A stretch of DNA of 21,682 bases from assembly GCA_964555735.1 (NCBI GenBank), contig CAZKTS010000249.1, positions 1 through 21,682 on the forward strand. The letters are read 5' to 3'. The notes under the pieces were generated by a model. The model did no database searches, had not been told where the DNA came from, and was given only the letters and a program-made list of their open reading frames with translations. How positions within the stretch are numbered: position 1 is the first letter of the stretch; each line of letters starts with the position of its first letter. The translations under genes were made by a program, and so were the position numbers. Origin of the DNA: CAZKTS01 sp964555735. GTDB taxonomy: Bacteria; Actinomycetota; Acidimicrobiia; IMCC26256; PALSA-555. Below, piece by piece: positions 1 through 7,577 of the stretch.

Positions 1-350
1 AGCCCGTGGTAGCCGGTGTCGGTGACGACGAGCTGGCAGTCGGTGTGGGTGATGTCGCGCTCGAGCTCGGCACCGCGGCGGGTCGGGTTGATGCCCACCA
101 CGACCGTGCCGGTGAGCGCGACGGCCGCGAGCCACATCGTCATCTCGGGCACGTTGTCGAACAGCACGCCGACGTGCTGCGGCGCGTCCGGCCGCAGCGT
201 CGCCTCGAGATAGGCGGCACGCGTCGCGACCGCCTCGAGCCACTCGCCCCACGTCCACGATTGGTCCTCGAACCGCAGCGCGGTGCGGTCGGCTTCGGCC
301 GCGCGCGCTCGGATGTGCTCGGCGAGGGTCGTCATCGGCGCGTCAGCCAT
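1..350 (-). CDS. AMP-dependent acyl-CoA synthetase/ligase, N-terminal part (cut by left edge)
   Basis: The minus strand is open from ATG at 350 to the window edge, giving 116 codons with no stop. The translation has the N-terminal look of a FadD-like acyl-CoA synthetase: an early TALRFEDQSWTWGEW stretch, then HVGVLFDNVPEMTMWLAAVALTG, then VVGINPTRRGAELERDI (the 'N.TRRG.EL' segment seen in long-chain acyl-CoA synthetases), then QLVVTD. The ATP-binding A3 loop and all C-terminal motifs lie outside. The start overlaps the stop of the SMP-30-like gene by 8 nt (ATGGCTGA), implying translational coupling and co-transcription. A second ATG at 335 is possible; neither has a clear Shine-Dalgarno. Family members activate carboxylic acids to acyl-CoA through an acyl-adenylate. 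The substrate cannot be read from this fragment. Confidence 0.5.
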   Translation of the reverse strand, partial: MADAPMTTLAEHIRARAAEADRTALRFEDQSWTWGEWLEAVATRAAYLEATLRPDAPQHVGVLFDNVPEMTMWLAAVALTGTVVVGINPTRRGAELERDITHTDCQLVVTDTGYHG

Positions 351-1254
351 ACGTGAGCTTGAGCCCGGGTCGCGGCCACTCCAGCGCGAAGAGCTTCCCG
401 CCGCCCGAGCCGGTGACGAGCGCGGTGCGCATGTCCTCGCCGGTGAAGCAGATGTTCGTCGTGAACGGGTCGGGGATCTTCACGTACTCGTGGCTCCAGT
501 CGGGGCGGATCACGCAGAGCCCGTCGCCGATGGCCGCGACCACGACGGTGCCGTCCTCCTCGACCGCGAGCGAGTCGAAGTGCCCGAGCGTCGCGCAGAG
601 GTTGCGCGGCCCGGCCTTCACCACGCCCGGTGCCTCCAGGTCCCACCCGACGAGCCGGCCCGTGAAGCTCTCGGCCACGTACACCCGGTCGCCCTCCGGC
701 GAGAGGCCGACGCCGTTCGCTCCGTACAGGCCGTGCGTCACCTCGATGACCGACGAGCCGTCGGGCTTCGCGTAGTAGAGACCGCCCTTGTCGAGGTCGC
801 GGTGGCGCACCTTGCCGAGGTCGGTGAACCAGAACCCGCCCTCGGCGTCGAACACGATGTCGTTGGGACTGCGGAAGCGGTGGCCGCCCACGCCGTCGTA
901 GAGCGTGGTGTGCTCACCGGTGGTGAGGTCGACCCGTTCCACCCAACCGCCCTCGAAGTTCTCGGGCTCGCTGGAGTGGTCGGAGAGGTCCATCGGGATC
1001 CGCATGTCGCCGATGTCGGTCCACTTGAAGCCGCCGTTGTTCACCACGTAGCAGGCGCCGTCGGGTCCGATCGCGGCGCCGTTGGGTCCACCGCCGAGGT
1101 CGGCGACCACGGTGACGGTGCCGTCGGCCGCGATCCGGGAGAGCGTCCCTCGCTCGATCTCCACGACGAGCGTGCTGCCGTCCGGCATGGCCACCGGGCC
1201 CTCCGGGAACCGGAGTCCGGTCGCAACCTCACGCGCTGCTGGTGCATCCCCCAT
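343..1254 (-). CDS. SMP-30/gluconolactonase/LRE-like beta-propeller protein
   Basis: The 303-aa protein matches the SMP-30/gluconolactonase family in length and motifs. The metal ligand Glu is at residue 18 (RFPEGP), the PND motif has Asn131, GANGVGLSPEG has Asn180, and FDSLAVEEDG has Asp227; these correspond to the family's metal- and substrate-binding Glu/Asn/Asn/Asp set. Repeating DG turns along the chain fit a six-bladed propeller. There is no signal peptide, so it is probably cytosolic. Family members hydrolyse lactones or related esters. Here it is followed by a coupled acyl-CoA synthetase, so it may open a lactone whose acid is then CoA-activated; that is inference. It is divergent from the acyl-CoA synthetase at 1283 with only 28 bp between starts, and is probably leaderless (TAGAAC lies 9 nt upstream of ATG). 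Confidence 0.5.
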   Translation of the reverse strand: MGDAPAAREVATGLRFPEGPVAMPDGSTLVVEIERGTLSRIAADGTVTVVADLGGGPNGAAIGPDGACYVVNNGGFKWTDIGDMRIPMDLSDHSSEPENFEGGWVERVDLTTGEHTTLYDGVGGHRFRSPNDIVFDAEGGFWFTDLGKVRHRDLDKGGLYYAKPDGSSVIEVTHGLYGANGVGLSPEGDRVYVAESFTGRLVGWDLEAPGVVKAGPRNLCATLGHFDSLAVEEDGTVVVAAIGDGLCVIRPDWSHEYVKIPDPFTTNICFTGEDMRTALVTGSGGGKLFALEWPRPGLKLTYG

Positions 1255-1263
1255 AGGGCGTCT

Positions 1264-1273
1264 GTTCTAGCCT
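1264..1273. promoter_or_regulatory. Overlapping divergent -10 elements (GTTCTAGCCT)
   Basis: On the plus strand TAGCCT (1268-1273) fits the actinobacterial -10 pattern TANNNT and lies 9 nt before ATG 1283. On the minus strand TAGAAC (1269-1264) lies 9 nt before ATG 1254; it lacks the final T. The two boxes share the central TA of CTAG, so the two polymerases would compete. Neither gene has a Shine-Dalgarno, which supports leaderless transcripts. Confidence 0.5.
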
Positions 1274-1282
1274 CCGCGCCCG

Positions 1283-2824
1283 ATGCACGTCGGCAGCCAC
1301 GCCGCCCAACGGCCGGACGCCCCGGCGCAGGTGATGGCGGCGACCGGCGCCGTGGTCACCTACGGCGAGCTCGACGAGCGGGCCACTCGGTTCGCCCACC
1401 TGCTCGCCGGCGAGGGCCTCGGCACCGGCGACCACTACGCCCTGCTCCTCGAGAACCACCCCCGGTTCCTCGAGGTCTGCTGGGCGGGCGACCGCACCGG
1501 CCTGTACTACACGCCGGTCAGCACGCACCTCACGCCCGACGAGGTGGTGGCGATCGTCGACGACTGCGGCGCGCGCGTGTTCGTCAGCTCGTGGGCCCAG
1601 CGCGACGTCGCGGCCGCGGTGCGCGCCCGGTGCCCCAACGTGCAGCGGTGGTTGATGCTCGACGGCGTCGCCGAGGGCTTCGAGTCCTACGAGGACGCGG
1701 TCGCTGCACAGCCCGCCACGCCGATCGACGGCACCACGTGCGGGTGGTCGATGCTCTACTCGTCGGGCACGACCGGCCACCCGAAGGGTGTGCTGCGCCC
1801 GCTGCCCGGCGTCGGCCCCGACGACGACCATCCGTTCGCGGCGATGCTCGAGCGGCTGTACGGCGTCGACGCGAACACCGTGTACCTCTCGCCCGCACCG
1901 CTCTACCACTCCGCACCGCTGTCGTTCTCGCTCGGCGTGCAGCGCCTCGGCGGGCTCGTGGTGATCCTCGACCGCTTCGACGCCGAGGCCGCGCTGCGCG
2001 CCATCGAGGAGTACCGCGTCACGCACAGCCAGTGGGTGCCGACCCACTTCTCGCGCTTGCTCAAGCTCCCCGACGACGTACGTGCCGGCGCCGACCTCTC
2101 GTCGATGCAGGTCGTGGTGCATGCGGCCGCGCCGTGCCCGGTCGAGATCAAGCGCCGGATGCTCGACTGGTGGGGCCCGATCCTCCACGAGTACTACGGC
2201 AGCACCGAGACCAACGCGCTGGCGATCATCACGTCCGACGAGTGGGTCGAGCACCCGGGGTCGGTGGGTCGGGCGATGCGGGGCGCGCTCCACATCCTCG
2301 GTCCCGACGGCCGCGAGCTCCCCGCCGGCCAGGTGGGGGAGGTGTGGTTCTCGGGCGTGCCGCTCTTCGAGTACCACGGTGACCCCGTGGCGACCGCCGC
2401 CTCGCGCGACGATGAGGGCCGGGCCACGGTGGGCGATCTCGGGTTCCTCGACGACGAGGGGTACCTGTACCTCACCGACCGTCGCGCCTTCACCATCATC
2501 TCGGGTGGCGTGAACGTCTCGCCGCAGGAAGCGGAGAACCGGTTGATCACCCATCCCGCGGTGCGCGACGTGGCGGTGATCGGCGTGCCCGACGAAGACC
2601 TCGGCGAGCGCGTGCACGCGGTCGTCCAGCTCGAAGACGGCCACGAGCCGTCGCCCGCGCTCGCCGACGACCTGCGCGCGTTCTGTCGTGAGGCGCTCTC
2701 GTCGATCGAGACGCCCCGGACCGTCGAGTTCCGCGACACGCTGCCGCGCACCCCGACCGGCAAGCTGCGCAAGCACGAGCTGCGCGACCCGTACTGGGCC
2801 GGCCACTCGTCGCGCATCGTGTGA
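1283..2824 (+). CDS. AMP-dependent acyl-CoA synthetase (FadD-like)
   Basis: The 513-aa protein is a complete ANL-superfamily adenylating enzyme. Visible motifs are A3 YSSGTTGHPKGV (residues 159-170, phosphate-binding loop), A5 YYGSTET (304-310), A7 GDLGFLDDEGYLYLTDR (384-400), the A8 hinge region with SGGVNVSPQEAE (407-417), and A10 PTGKL with the catalytic Lys494. Length is normal for the family. It should convert a carboxylic acid, ATP and CoA to acyl-CoA, AMP and PPi in the cytosol. The ATG at 1283 is chosen because a TANNNT box ends 10 nt upstream, as in neighbouring leaderless genes. The permease starts 7 nt after its stop, so the two are probably one operon. The acid specificity cannot be told, but the context (SDRs, SMP-30) suggests a lipid-like or cyclic acid. 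Confidence 0.5.
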   Translation: MHVGSHAAQRPDAPAQVMAATGAVVTYGELDERATRFAHLLAGEGLGTGDHYALLLENHPRFLEVCWAGDRTGLYYTPVSTHLTPDEVVAIVDDCGARVFVSSWAQRDVAAAVRARCPNVQRWLMLDGVAEGFESYEDAVAAQPATPIDGTTCGWSMLYSSGTTGHPKGVLRPLPGVGPDDDHPFAAMLERLYGVDANTVYLSPAPLYHSAPLSFSLGVQRLGGLVVILDRFDAEAALRAIEEYRVTHSQWVPTHFSRLLKLPDDVRAGADLSSMQVVVHAAAPCPVEIKRRMLDWWGPILHEYYGSTETNALAIITSDEWVEHPGSVGRAMRGALHILGPDGRELPAGQVGEVWFSGVPLFEYHGDPVATAASRDDEGRATVGDLGFLDDEGYLYLTDRRAFTIISGGVNVSPQEAENRLITHPAVRDVAVIGVPDEDLGERVHAVVQLEDGHEPSPALADDLRAFCREALSSIETPRTVEFRDTLPRTPTGKLRKHELRDPYWAGHSSRIV

Positions 2825-2831
2825 GCAGCGC

Positions 2832-5288
2832 GTGACCGGTCTGCTCCTGCGCCTGCGGGCCGAGCTGCGCCGCCGCTGGGCGGCGTGGGTGGCGCTGACC
2901 CTGATCGTGGGGGTGGGCGGCGGGCTCGTGATCGCCCTCGTGGCCGGCGCCCGCCGCACCACCGACGCGTACCCCACGTTCGTGCGCGAGCAGCACGCGG
3001 CCGACGTGCTGGTGGCGGGCCAGAGCGACTTCGGGCTCATCGGGTCGGTCGACCTCGCCGACGTCGCCGCATTGCCCGACGTCGACTTCACGTCGAACGC
3101 CGAGGCGAGCCTCCTCTTCGCCGGCAACACGAACACCGGTCGCGAGATCGGCCCGGTCGACGTGTTCCCGGTCATCCCGCTCGACGACCGCCTGGGTCGT
3201 TCGATCGAGCGCTGGAAGATCGAGGAGGGACGGCGCGCCGATCCGACCAAGCTCGACGAGGCGACGGCGAGCTTCGAGCTCGCCGAGCGACTGCACCTGA
3301 AGGTCGGCAGCACGGTCCGCATCCACTTCGTGAAGGCCGAGAGCTTCCTGCCCGTCGCCGCCCAGCTGCTGGCGCAGTTCGGGCCCCGGCTGCGCGGCGA
3401 GCCCGGAGCGGAGGCATCGAGCATCGAGCGCCTCGCCGACGGCGCCGACGTGACCTTCAAGGTCGTGGGCATCGAGGCGTCGCCCGCGGAGTTCCCGCCG
3501 CTCGGCCCGGACCTGTCGCCCACGCTGCACCTCACCCGCGCGTTCGCCGACGCGTACCGGGGCCAGCTCGTGACCAGCCCGATCATGTGGGTGAAGCTGA
3601 AGCCCGGCGCCGACCTCACGTCGTTCACCAAGGAGGTGGAGCGCCTCGCGCCCGGCAACCCCGTGAGCTTCATCGTCAGCCGGGAGTTCCAGACGCCCAA
3701 GGTGCAGCGGTCGATCGACGTGGTCGCCACCGCGCTTCTGGTGTTCGCCGGCCTGCTGGCCGTCGCGCTCGGTCTGGTGGTCGCGCAGGCGCTGGTGCGC
3801 CAGGCGTTCCTCGAGGCCGGAGACGACCGGATCCTGCGCGGCCTGGGCATGACGCGCGTGCAGGTGGGCTCGCTCGTCGTGGTGCGCGGTGCGCTCATCG
3901 CGTGCGGGGGCGCGGTGCTCGCGATCGTGGTGGCGTACGCGTGCTCGCCGCTGTTCCCGACCGGGCTCGCCCGGCGCGCCGAGCTCGACGGCGGCCTCCA
4001 CCTCGACGGCTTCGTGGTCGGCGTCGGCATCGTCGCGCTGATCCTGGTGGTCGTGGCGCTGTCGGTGCTCGCGGCGTGGCGGGTGGCGCGCGCGCAGGGT
4101 GCGTCCGACGAGCGCACGCGGCCGACGATGGTCGATCGCTTCGTCTCGAACCCGTCGGTGTCGCCACCGGTCGGGATGGGGATGCGGTTCGCGCTCGATC
4201 CCGGTCGCGGGTCGCGGGCGGTGCCGGTGTGGACCGCGTTCGTGGGCGCGTCGATGGCCGTCGCGCTGCTGGCCGGCACGTGGACCTTCCGCGCCGGGCT
4301 CGACAACCTCTTGGCGTCGCCGCACCTCTACGGGTGGAACTGGACGATCAAGAGCGGGGCACCGTCGCTGCCGGAGCTCGGCCCGACGCTCAATCCCGTG
4401 TTCGACGCCGACCCCAACGTGCAGGGCTTCGCTGCCGGCACGGTGACGCAGGTGAAGATCGGCTCGCTCCGCACCGACGTGCTCGCCGTCGACCAGTTGA
4501 AGGGCTCGGTGACACCCACGATCGTGAAGGGCCGCATGCCGACCGCGCCCGACGAGCTCCTGCTCGGGTCGAAGATCCTCGAGGACCTCGACCTGCGGGT
4601 GGGCGACCGCACCTCCATGCGCATCGGCGACGTGACCATCCCCCTCACGGTCACCGGCGAGGCGGTGTTCCCCGAGTACGGCGACAAGGGCCGGCTCGGC
4701 AACGGCGCCCTGCTCACCTACGAGGCGCTGGAGCGGCTGCTCCCGACGGCTCGACAGAACACCTTCCTCATCCGCTTCCGCTCGGGCGCCGACGAGCAGG
4801 CCGAGGTGGTGACGTTCCGCGACGCGCTCCAACCCGTCCCGACGCGCGAGTCGGGCCGGCCGCGCGACCTCGAGGACCTCTCCAACGTGCAGGACTTCCC
4901 GACGATCCTCGCCCTGCTGCTCGCGCTGCTCGCGTTCGCGTGCCTCGCGCACGTGCTGGTGACGTCGGTGCGCAACCACCGCCGCGAGCTCGCGCTCCTG
5001 CGCACCGTCGGCTTCACTCGCCGCCAGCTCGGCCTGACCGTGATGTGGCAGACGACCGCGATCACGGTGATCGCGCTGGCCGTCGGCCTCCCGCTCGGGG
5101 TGCTGGGCGGGCAGTGGGTGTGGAACGAGTTCGTGACCGACCTCGGCGCGGTGGCCGTGTCGCCGGTGCCGCTCGCTGAGGTCCTCCTCACGGTGCCGGT
5201 CGCCCTGCTCGCCGCCTACCTGATCGCGATCCTCCCGGCGATGGCCGCGGCCCGCACCCACCCGGCCGTGGCGCTCAAGGCCGAGTAG
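2832..5288 (+). CDS. FtsX/MacB-type ABC transporter permease, orphan
   Basis: The predicted 818-aa membrane protein has the duplicated FtsX layout. There is one N-terminal membrane helix (about residues 16-37, after the basic LRAELRRRW), then a large extracytoplasmic domain (about 40-295). Next come three helices (first FtsX unit, about 298-425), a further helix near 470, and a second periplasmic-type domain (about 490-690). A C-terminal three-helix FtsX unit ends in MAAARTHPAVALKAE, a typical FtsX tail. GTG 2832 is chosen because it follows the previous stop by 7 nt and precedes the basic segment and first helix; further upstream the frame runs inside the synthetase gene. Such permeases normally work with a LolD/MacB-like ATPase for lipoprotein, lipid or peptide handling. 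No ATPase gene occurs in the window, so the partner must be encoded elsewhere. The role is uncertain. Confidence 0.5.
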   Translation: MTGLLLRLRAELRRRWAAWVALTLIVGVGGGLVIALVAGARRTTDAYPTFVREQHAADVLVAGQSDFGLIGSVDLADVAALPDVDFTSNAEASLLFAGNTNTGREIGPVDVFPVIPLDDRLGRSIERWKIEEGRRADPTKLDEATASFELAERLHLKVGSTVRIHFVKAESFLPVAAQLLAQFGPRLRGEPGAEASSIERLADGADVTFKVVGIEASPAEFPPLGPDLSPTLHLTRAFADAYRGQLVTSPIMWVKLKPGADLTSFTKEVERLAPGNPVSFIVSREFQTPKVQRSIDVVATALLVFAGLLAVALGLVVAQALVRQAFLEAGDDRILRGLGMTRVQVGSLVVVRGALIACGGAVLAIVVAYACSPLFPTGLARRAELDGGLHLDGFVVGVGIVALILVVVALSVLAAWRVARAQGASDERTRPTMVDRFVSNPSVSPPVGMGMRFALDPGRGSRAVPVWTAFVGASMAVALLAGTWTFRAGLDNLLASPHLYGWNWTIKSGAPSLPELGPTLNPVFDADPNVQGFAAGTVTQVKIGSLRTDVLAVDQLKGSVTPTIVKGRMPTAPDELLLGSKILEDLDLRVGDRTSMRIGDVTIPLTVTGEAVFPEYGDKGRLGNGALLTYEALERLLPTARQNTFLIRFRSGADEQAEVVTFRDALQPVPTRESGRPRDLEDLSNVQDFPTILALLLALLAFACLAHVLVTSVRNHRRELALLRTVGFTRRQLGLTVMWQTTAITVIALAVGLPLGVLGGQWVWNEFVTDLGAVAVSPVPLAEVLLTVPVALLAAYLIAILPAMAAARTHPAVALKAE

Positions 5289-5299
5289 AACGCGTTTCA
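5286..5299. promoter_or_regulatory. KstR-like operator (TAGAACGCGTTTCA)
   Basis: The 14-mer matches TNNAACNNGTTNNA, the palindromic consensus published for the TetR-family regulator KstR of mycobacterial cholesterol catabolism, at all eight fixed positions. It starts in the permease stop codon (TAG) and ends 2 nt before the -10 box TACCGT of the SDR gene, a good position for repression. Which TetR protein binds it is unknown; none is encoded in the window. Confidence 0.5.
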
Positions 5300-5301
5300 G
5301 G

Positions 5302-5307
5302 TACCGT
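5302..5307 (+). promoter_or_regulatory. -10 box TACCGT of the SDR/MFS promoter
   Basis: TACCGT fits TANNNT and lies 7 nt before GTG 5315, so transcription would begin at or next to the start codon (leaderless). No Shine-Dalgarno precedes the GTG. The KstR-like palindrome lies immediately upstream. Confidence 0.5.
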
Positions 5308-5314
5308 CGGAGCC

Positions 5315-6244
5315 GTGGGGGAGCTCCGATGGGACGGGCGTGTCGCGGTGATCACCGGGGCCGGCCGCAACCTCGGGCGGGCCTACGCCCTCCTCCTCGC
5401 CTCGCGGGGCGCCAAGGTGGTGGTGAACGACCTCGGCGTCGCCATCAGCGACACCGACGGCTCGGGTGACGCCCCGGCCGTCAACCCGGCGATCGAGGTG
5501 CAGCGGGAGATCGTCGAAGCCGGTGGCCTGGCGGTCGTCAACGAGGACTCCGTCGCCACCGAGGCCGGCGGGAACGCGATCGTGCAGACCGCGCTCGACG
5601 CCTTCGGGCGCGTCGACGTCGTCATCAACAACGCGGGCGTCGTGCGCCAGGCCGAGCTGCCCGACTACGGCCCCGAGCTGCTCGACCCGGTGCTGGCGAG
5701 CCAGATCGGCGGCCACTTCAACGTGACGCGCCCCGCGTGGCGGGTGATGCGCGAGCAGGGCTACGGCCGGGTGCTCGACCTGTCGTCGGGCGCGGGCCTG
5801 TGGGGCGTCGCCGGGATGGCGGGGTACTCGGCGGCGAAGATGGCGATCGTCGGGCTCACCCGCGCCCTCGCGCTCGAGGGCGCGCCGCACGGCATCACCG
5901 TGAACGCGCTCGCGCCGTCGGCCAAGACCCGCCCGGGCGGGTTCGGGCCGATCCCGGCCTCGCCGAAGCTGCACGAGTGGCTGTCGATCGACGTGGTCGC
6001 GCCCGTCGCCACCTGGCTGGTGCACGAGGACTGCACGACGAGCGGTGAGACCTTTTCGGTCGGTGGTGGGTACGCCGGACGGGTGACCGTGTCGGTGAAC
6101 GAGGGCCACCGCTGGGACCGGCCGATGACGCCCGAGGCCGTGCGCGACGCCTGGGACGACGTGATGGCCGATGGCCCGTGGACGCCGCTGCCGGCCGGGT
6201 CGGGCGACGTGGCCCGGATGCTCGAGGGGTTCGACCCCAGGTGA
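5315..6244 (+). CDS. Short-chain dehydrogenase, MFE-2/17-beta-HSD4-like
   Basis: The 309-aa SDR has the Rossmann glycine motif TGAGRNLG (residues 14-21), NNAG (105-108), catalytic Ser158 in LSSGAG, and YSAAK with Tyr171 and Lys175. The early part (RAYALLLASRGAKVVVNDLG, then a long insertion before the EIVEAGG helix) resembles the 3-hydroxyacyl-CoA dehydrogenase unit of peroxisomal multifunctional enzyme type 2. The hydratase and SCP2 domains of that enzyme are absent. It probably oxidises a 3-hydroxyacyl-CoA or a similar alcohol with NAD(P)+. GTG 5315 is supported by the -10 box at 5302 and by the normal distance from start to glycine motif. Its stop overlaps the MFS start (GTGA), so the two are translationally coupled. 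The upstream palindrome suggests control by a KstR-like repressor. Confidence 0.5.
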   Translation: MGELRWDGRVAVITGAGRNLGRAYALLLASRGAKVVVNDLGVAISDTDGSGDAPAVNPAIEVQREIVEAGGLAVVNEDSVATEAGGNAIVQTALDAFGRVDVVINNAGVVRQAELPDYGPELLDPVLASQIGGHFNVTRPAWRVMREQGYGRVLDLSSGAGLWGVAGMAGYSAAKMAIVGLTRALALEGAPHGITVNALAPSAKTRPGGFGPIPASPKLHEWLSIDVVAPVATWLVHEDCTTSGETFSVGGGYAGRVTVSVNEGHRWDRPMTPEAVRDAWDDVMADGPWTPLPAGSGDVARMLEGFDPR

Positions 6245-7551
6245 CGACGGCGGCGGCACCCGCGGGGCAGCACCACACCGGTGTGTGGGCGTCGATGCAC
6301 TACCGCGACTATGCGCTGTTCTGGTGGGCGGCGATCATCTCCAACTCCGGCACGTGGATGCAGACGATCACGGTGCCGTTCGTGATCTTCCAGATGACCC
6401 ACTCCACCGCGTGGGTGGGGTTCAGCGCGTTCATGGCGTTCGGCCCCGCGTTCATCGTCGGGCCGCTGGCCGGGTCGCTCGCCGACCGGTACCCGCGCAA
6501 GCAGGTGATGCTCTACAGCCAGACGGTGATGATGCTCATGGCCTTCGCGCTGTGGGGCACGTGGGTGGGCGGCGTGGCGACGCCCGGCGTGATCGTCGGG
6601 CTCCTGTGCATCTCGGGGTTCGCGTCGGGGCTCAACCTGGCGTCGTGGCAGTCGTTCGTACCGCAGCTGGTGCCCGAAGCGGTGATGCTGAACGCGATCC
6701 GACTGAACTCGATGCAGTTCACTGCGGCCCGCTCGTTCGGCCCGTTCCTCGCCGGCGTGGTGCTCGCGGAGTTCGGCCCGAGCACCGCGTTCATGGTGAA
6801 CGCGCTGACGTTCGTGCTCGTGCTCGCGGTGCTGCTGATGATCCACCCGCGTGCGGTCACGCTGCCCACCGACCCGCCGACGGTGCTCGCGCACTTCCGC
6901 GACGGCTTGCGCTACGTGCGCAGCCGGAAGGCGCTCATGCTGTCGTGCGTCACGATCACGACGCTGTGCTTCTTCGGGAGCAGCATCGTGCAGCTCGCCG
7001 CGCCGCTCGCCGAAGATGTCTTCGAGGTGGGCAAGGCGGAGTACGGGATCCTCGTCGCCGCGTTCGGCGTCGGCTCGGTGATCGGTGTCGCACTGACCCT
7101 CGCCTACGGCGACCGCGTGCGGCGGTCGCGCATGGCGCTCGCGGGTCTCGCGCTGTTCGGCGCCGGACAGATCCTGCTGGGCGTCGCGCCGTCGTACGCG
7201 GTCGGGCTCGTCGCGCTGTTCTCGATGGGCGTGGCGTACGTGCTCGTGGCGGTGTCGCTCAACACCGCGATCCAGGCCCGGGTGGACGAGGGGCACCGTG
7301 GCCGCGTGCTCGCCATCTACCTCATGGGCCTGCTCGCCGGCGTGCCGCTGGGCGCGCTGGTGGAGGGTGTGATCGCGGATGCGATCGGGCTGCGCGCGAC
7401 GGTCGTGGCGGGTGGCGCGATCCTGCTCGTGTTCCTGGTGCTGTCGCTGCTGGTGTTCGACCGCATGCGACCGCTCGACGAGACCGTCGAGCACGACGTG
7501 CACGCCGACCCGCTGCTCGCGGCCCAGCCCGAGCTCACCGGCGCCGACTGA
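6241..7551 (+). CDS. MFS transporter (MFS_3/EntS-like exporter)
   Basis: The 436-aa hydrophobic protein shows the MFS_3 signature: the N-terminal YRDYALFWWAAIISNSGTWM segment, then a long first helix, and the loop 2-3 motif GPLAGSLADRYPRKQ typical of major facilitators. About twelve membrane helices can be counted. The middle loop (HPRAVTLPTDPPTVLAHFRDGLRYVR) separates the two six-helix halves as usual. Family members are often exporters of siderophores, drugs or metabolites by proton antiport. GTG 6241 is chosen because it overlaps the SDR stop (GTGA) and places the charged N-terminus directly before the first helix; the longer in-frame start at 6178 would overlap the SDR by 67 nt. It is co-transcribed with the SDR. 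The substrate is unknown. Confidence 0.5.
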   Translation: MTTAAAPAGQHHTGVWASMHYRDYALFWWAAIISNSGTWMQTITVPFVIFQMTHSTAWVGFSAFMAFGPAFIVGPLAGSLADRYPRKQVMLYSQTVMMLMAFALWGTWVGGVATPGVIVGLLCISGFASGLNLASWQSFVPQLVPEAVMLNAIRLNSMQFTAARSFGPFLAGVVLAEFGPSTAFMVNALTFVLVLAVLLMIHPRAVTLPTDPPTVLAHFRDGLRYVRSRKALMLSCVTITTLCFFGSSIVQLAAPLAEDVFEVGKAEYGILVAAFGVGSVIGVALTLAYGDRVRRSRMALAGLALFGAGQILLGVAPSYAVGLVALFSMGVAYVLVAVSLNTAIQARVDEGHRGRVLAIYLMGLLAGVPLGALVEGVIADAIGLRATVVAGGAILLVFLVLSLLVFDRMRPLDETVEHDVHADPLLAAQPELTGAD

Positions 7552-7577
7552 TCGACCGAAGCGAACAAGGGGCACAG

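Noticed and set aside
1229..5261. Very long minus-strand open frames (1229-4306 and 2547-5261)
   Set aside because: They are antisense to the acyl-CoA synthetase and permease, whose products have clear motifs. Their translations are low-complexity Arg/Ala/His/Gly-rich sequence, as expected in GC-rich shadow frames.
5761..7575. 604-aa minus-strand open frame
   Set aside because: It is antisense to the SDR and MFS genes, with repetitive His/Arg/Glu composition and no motif.
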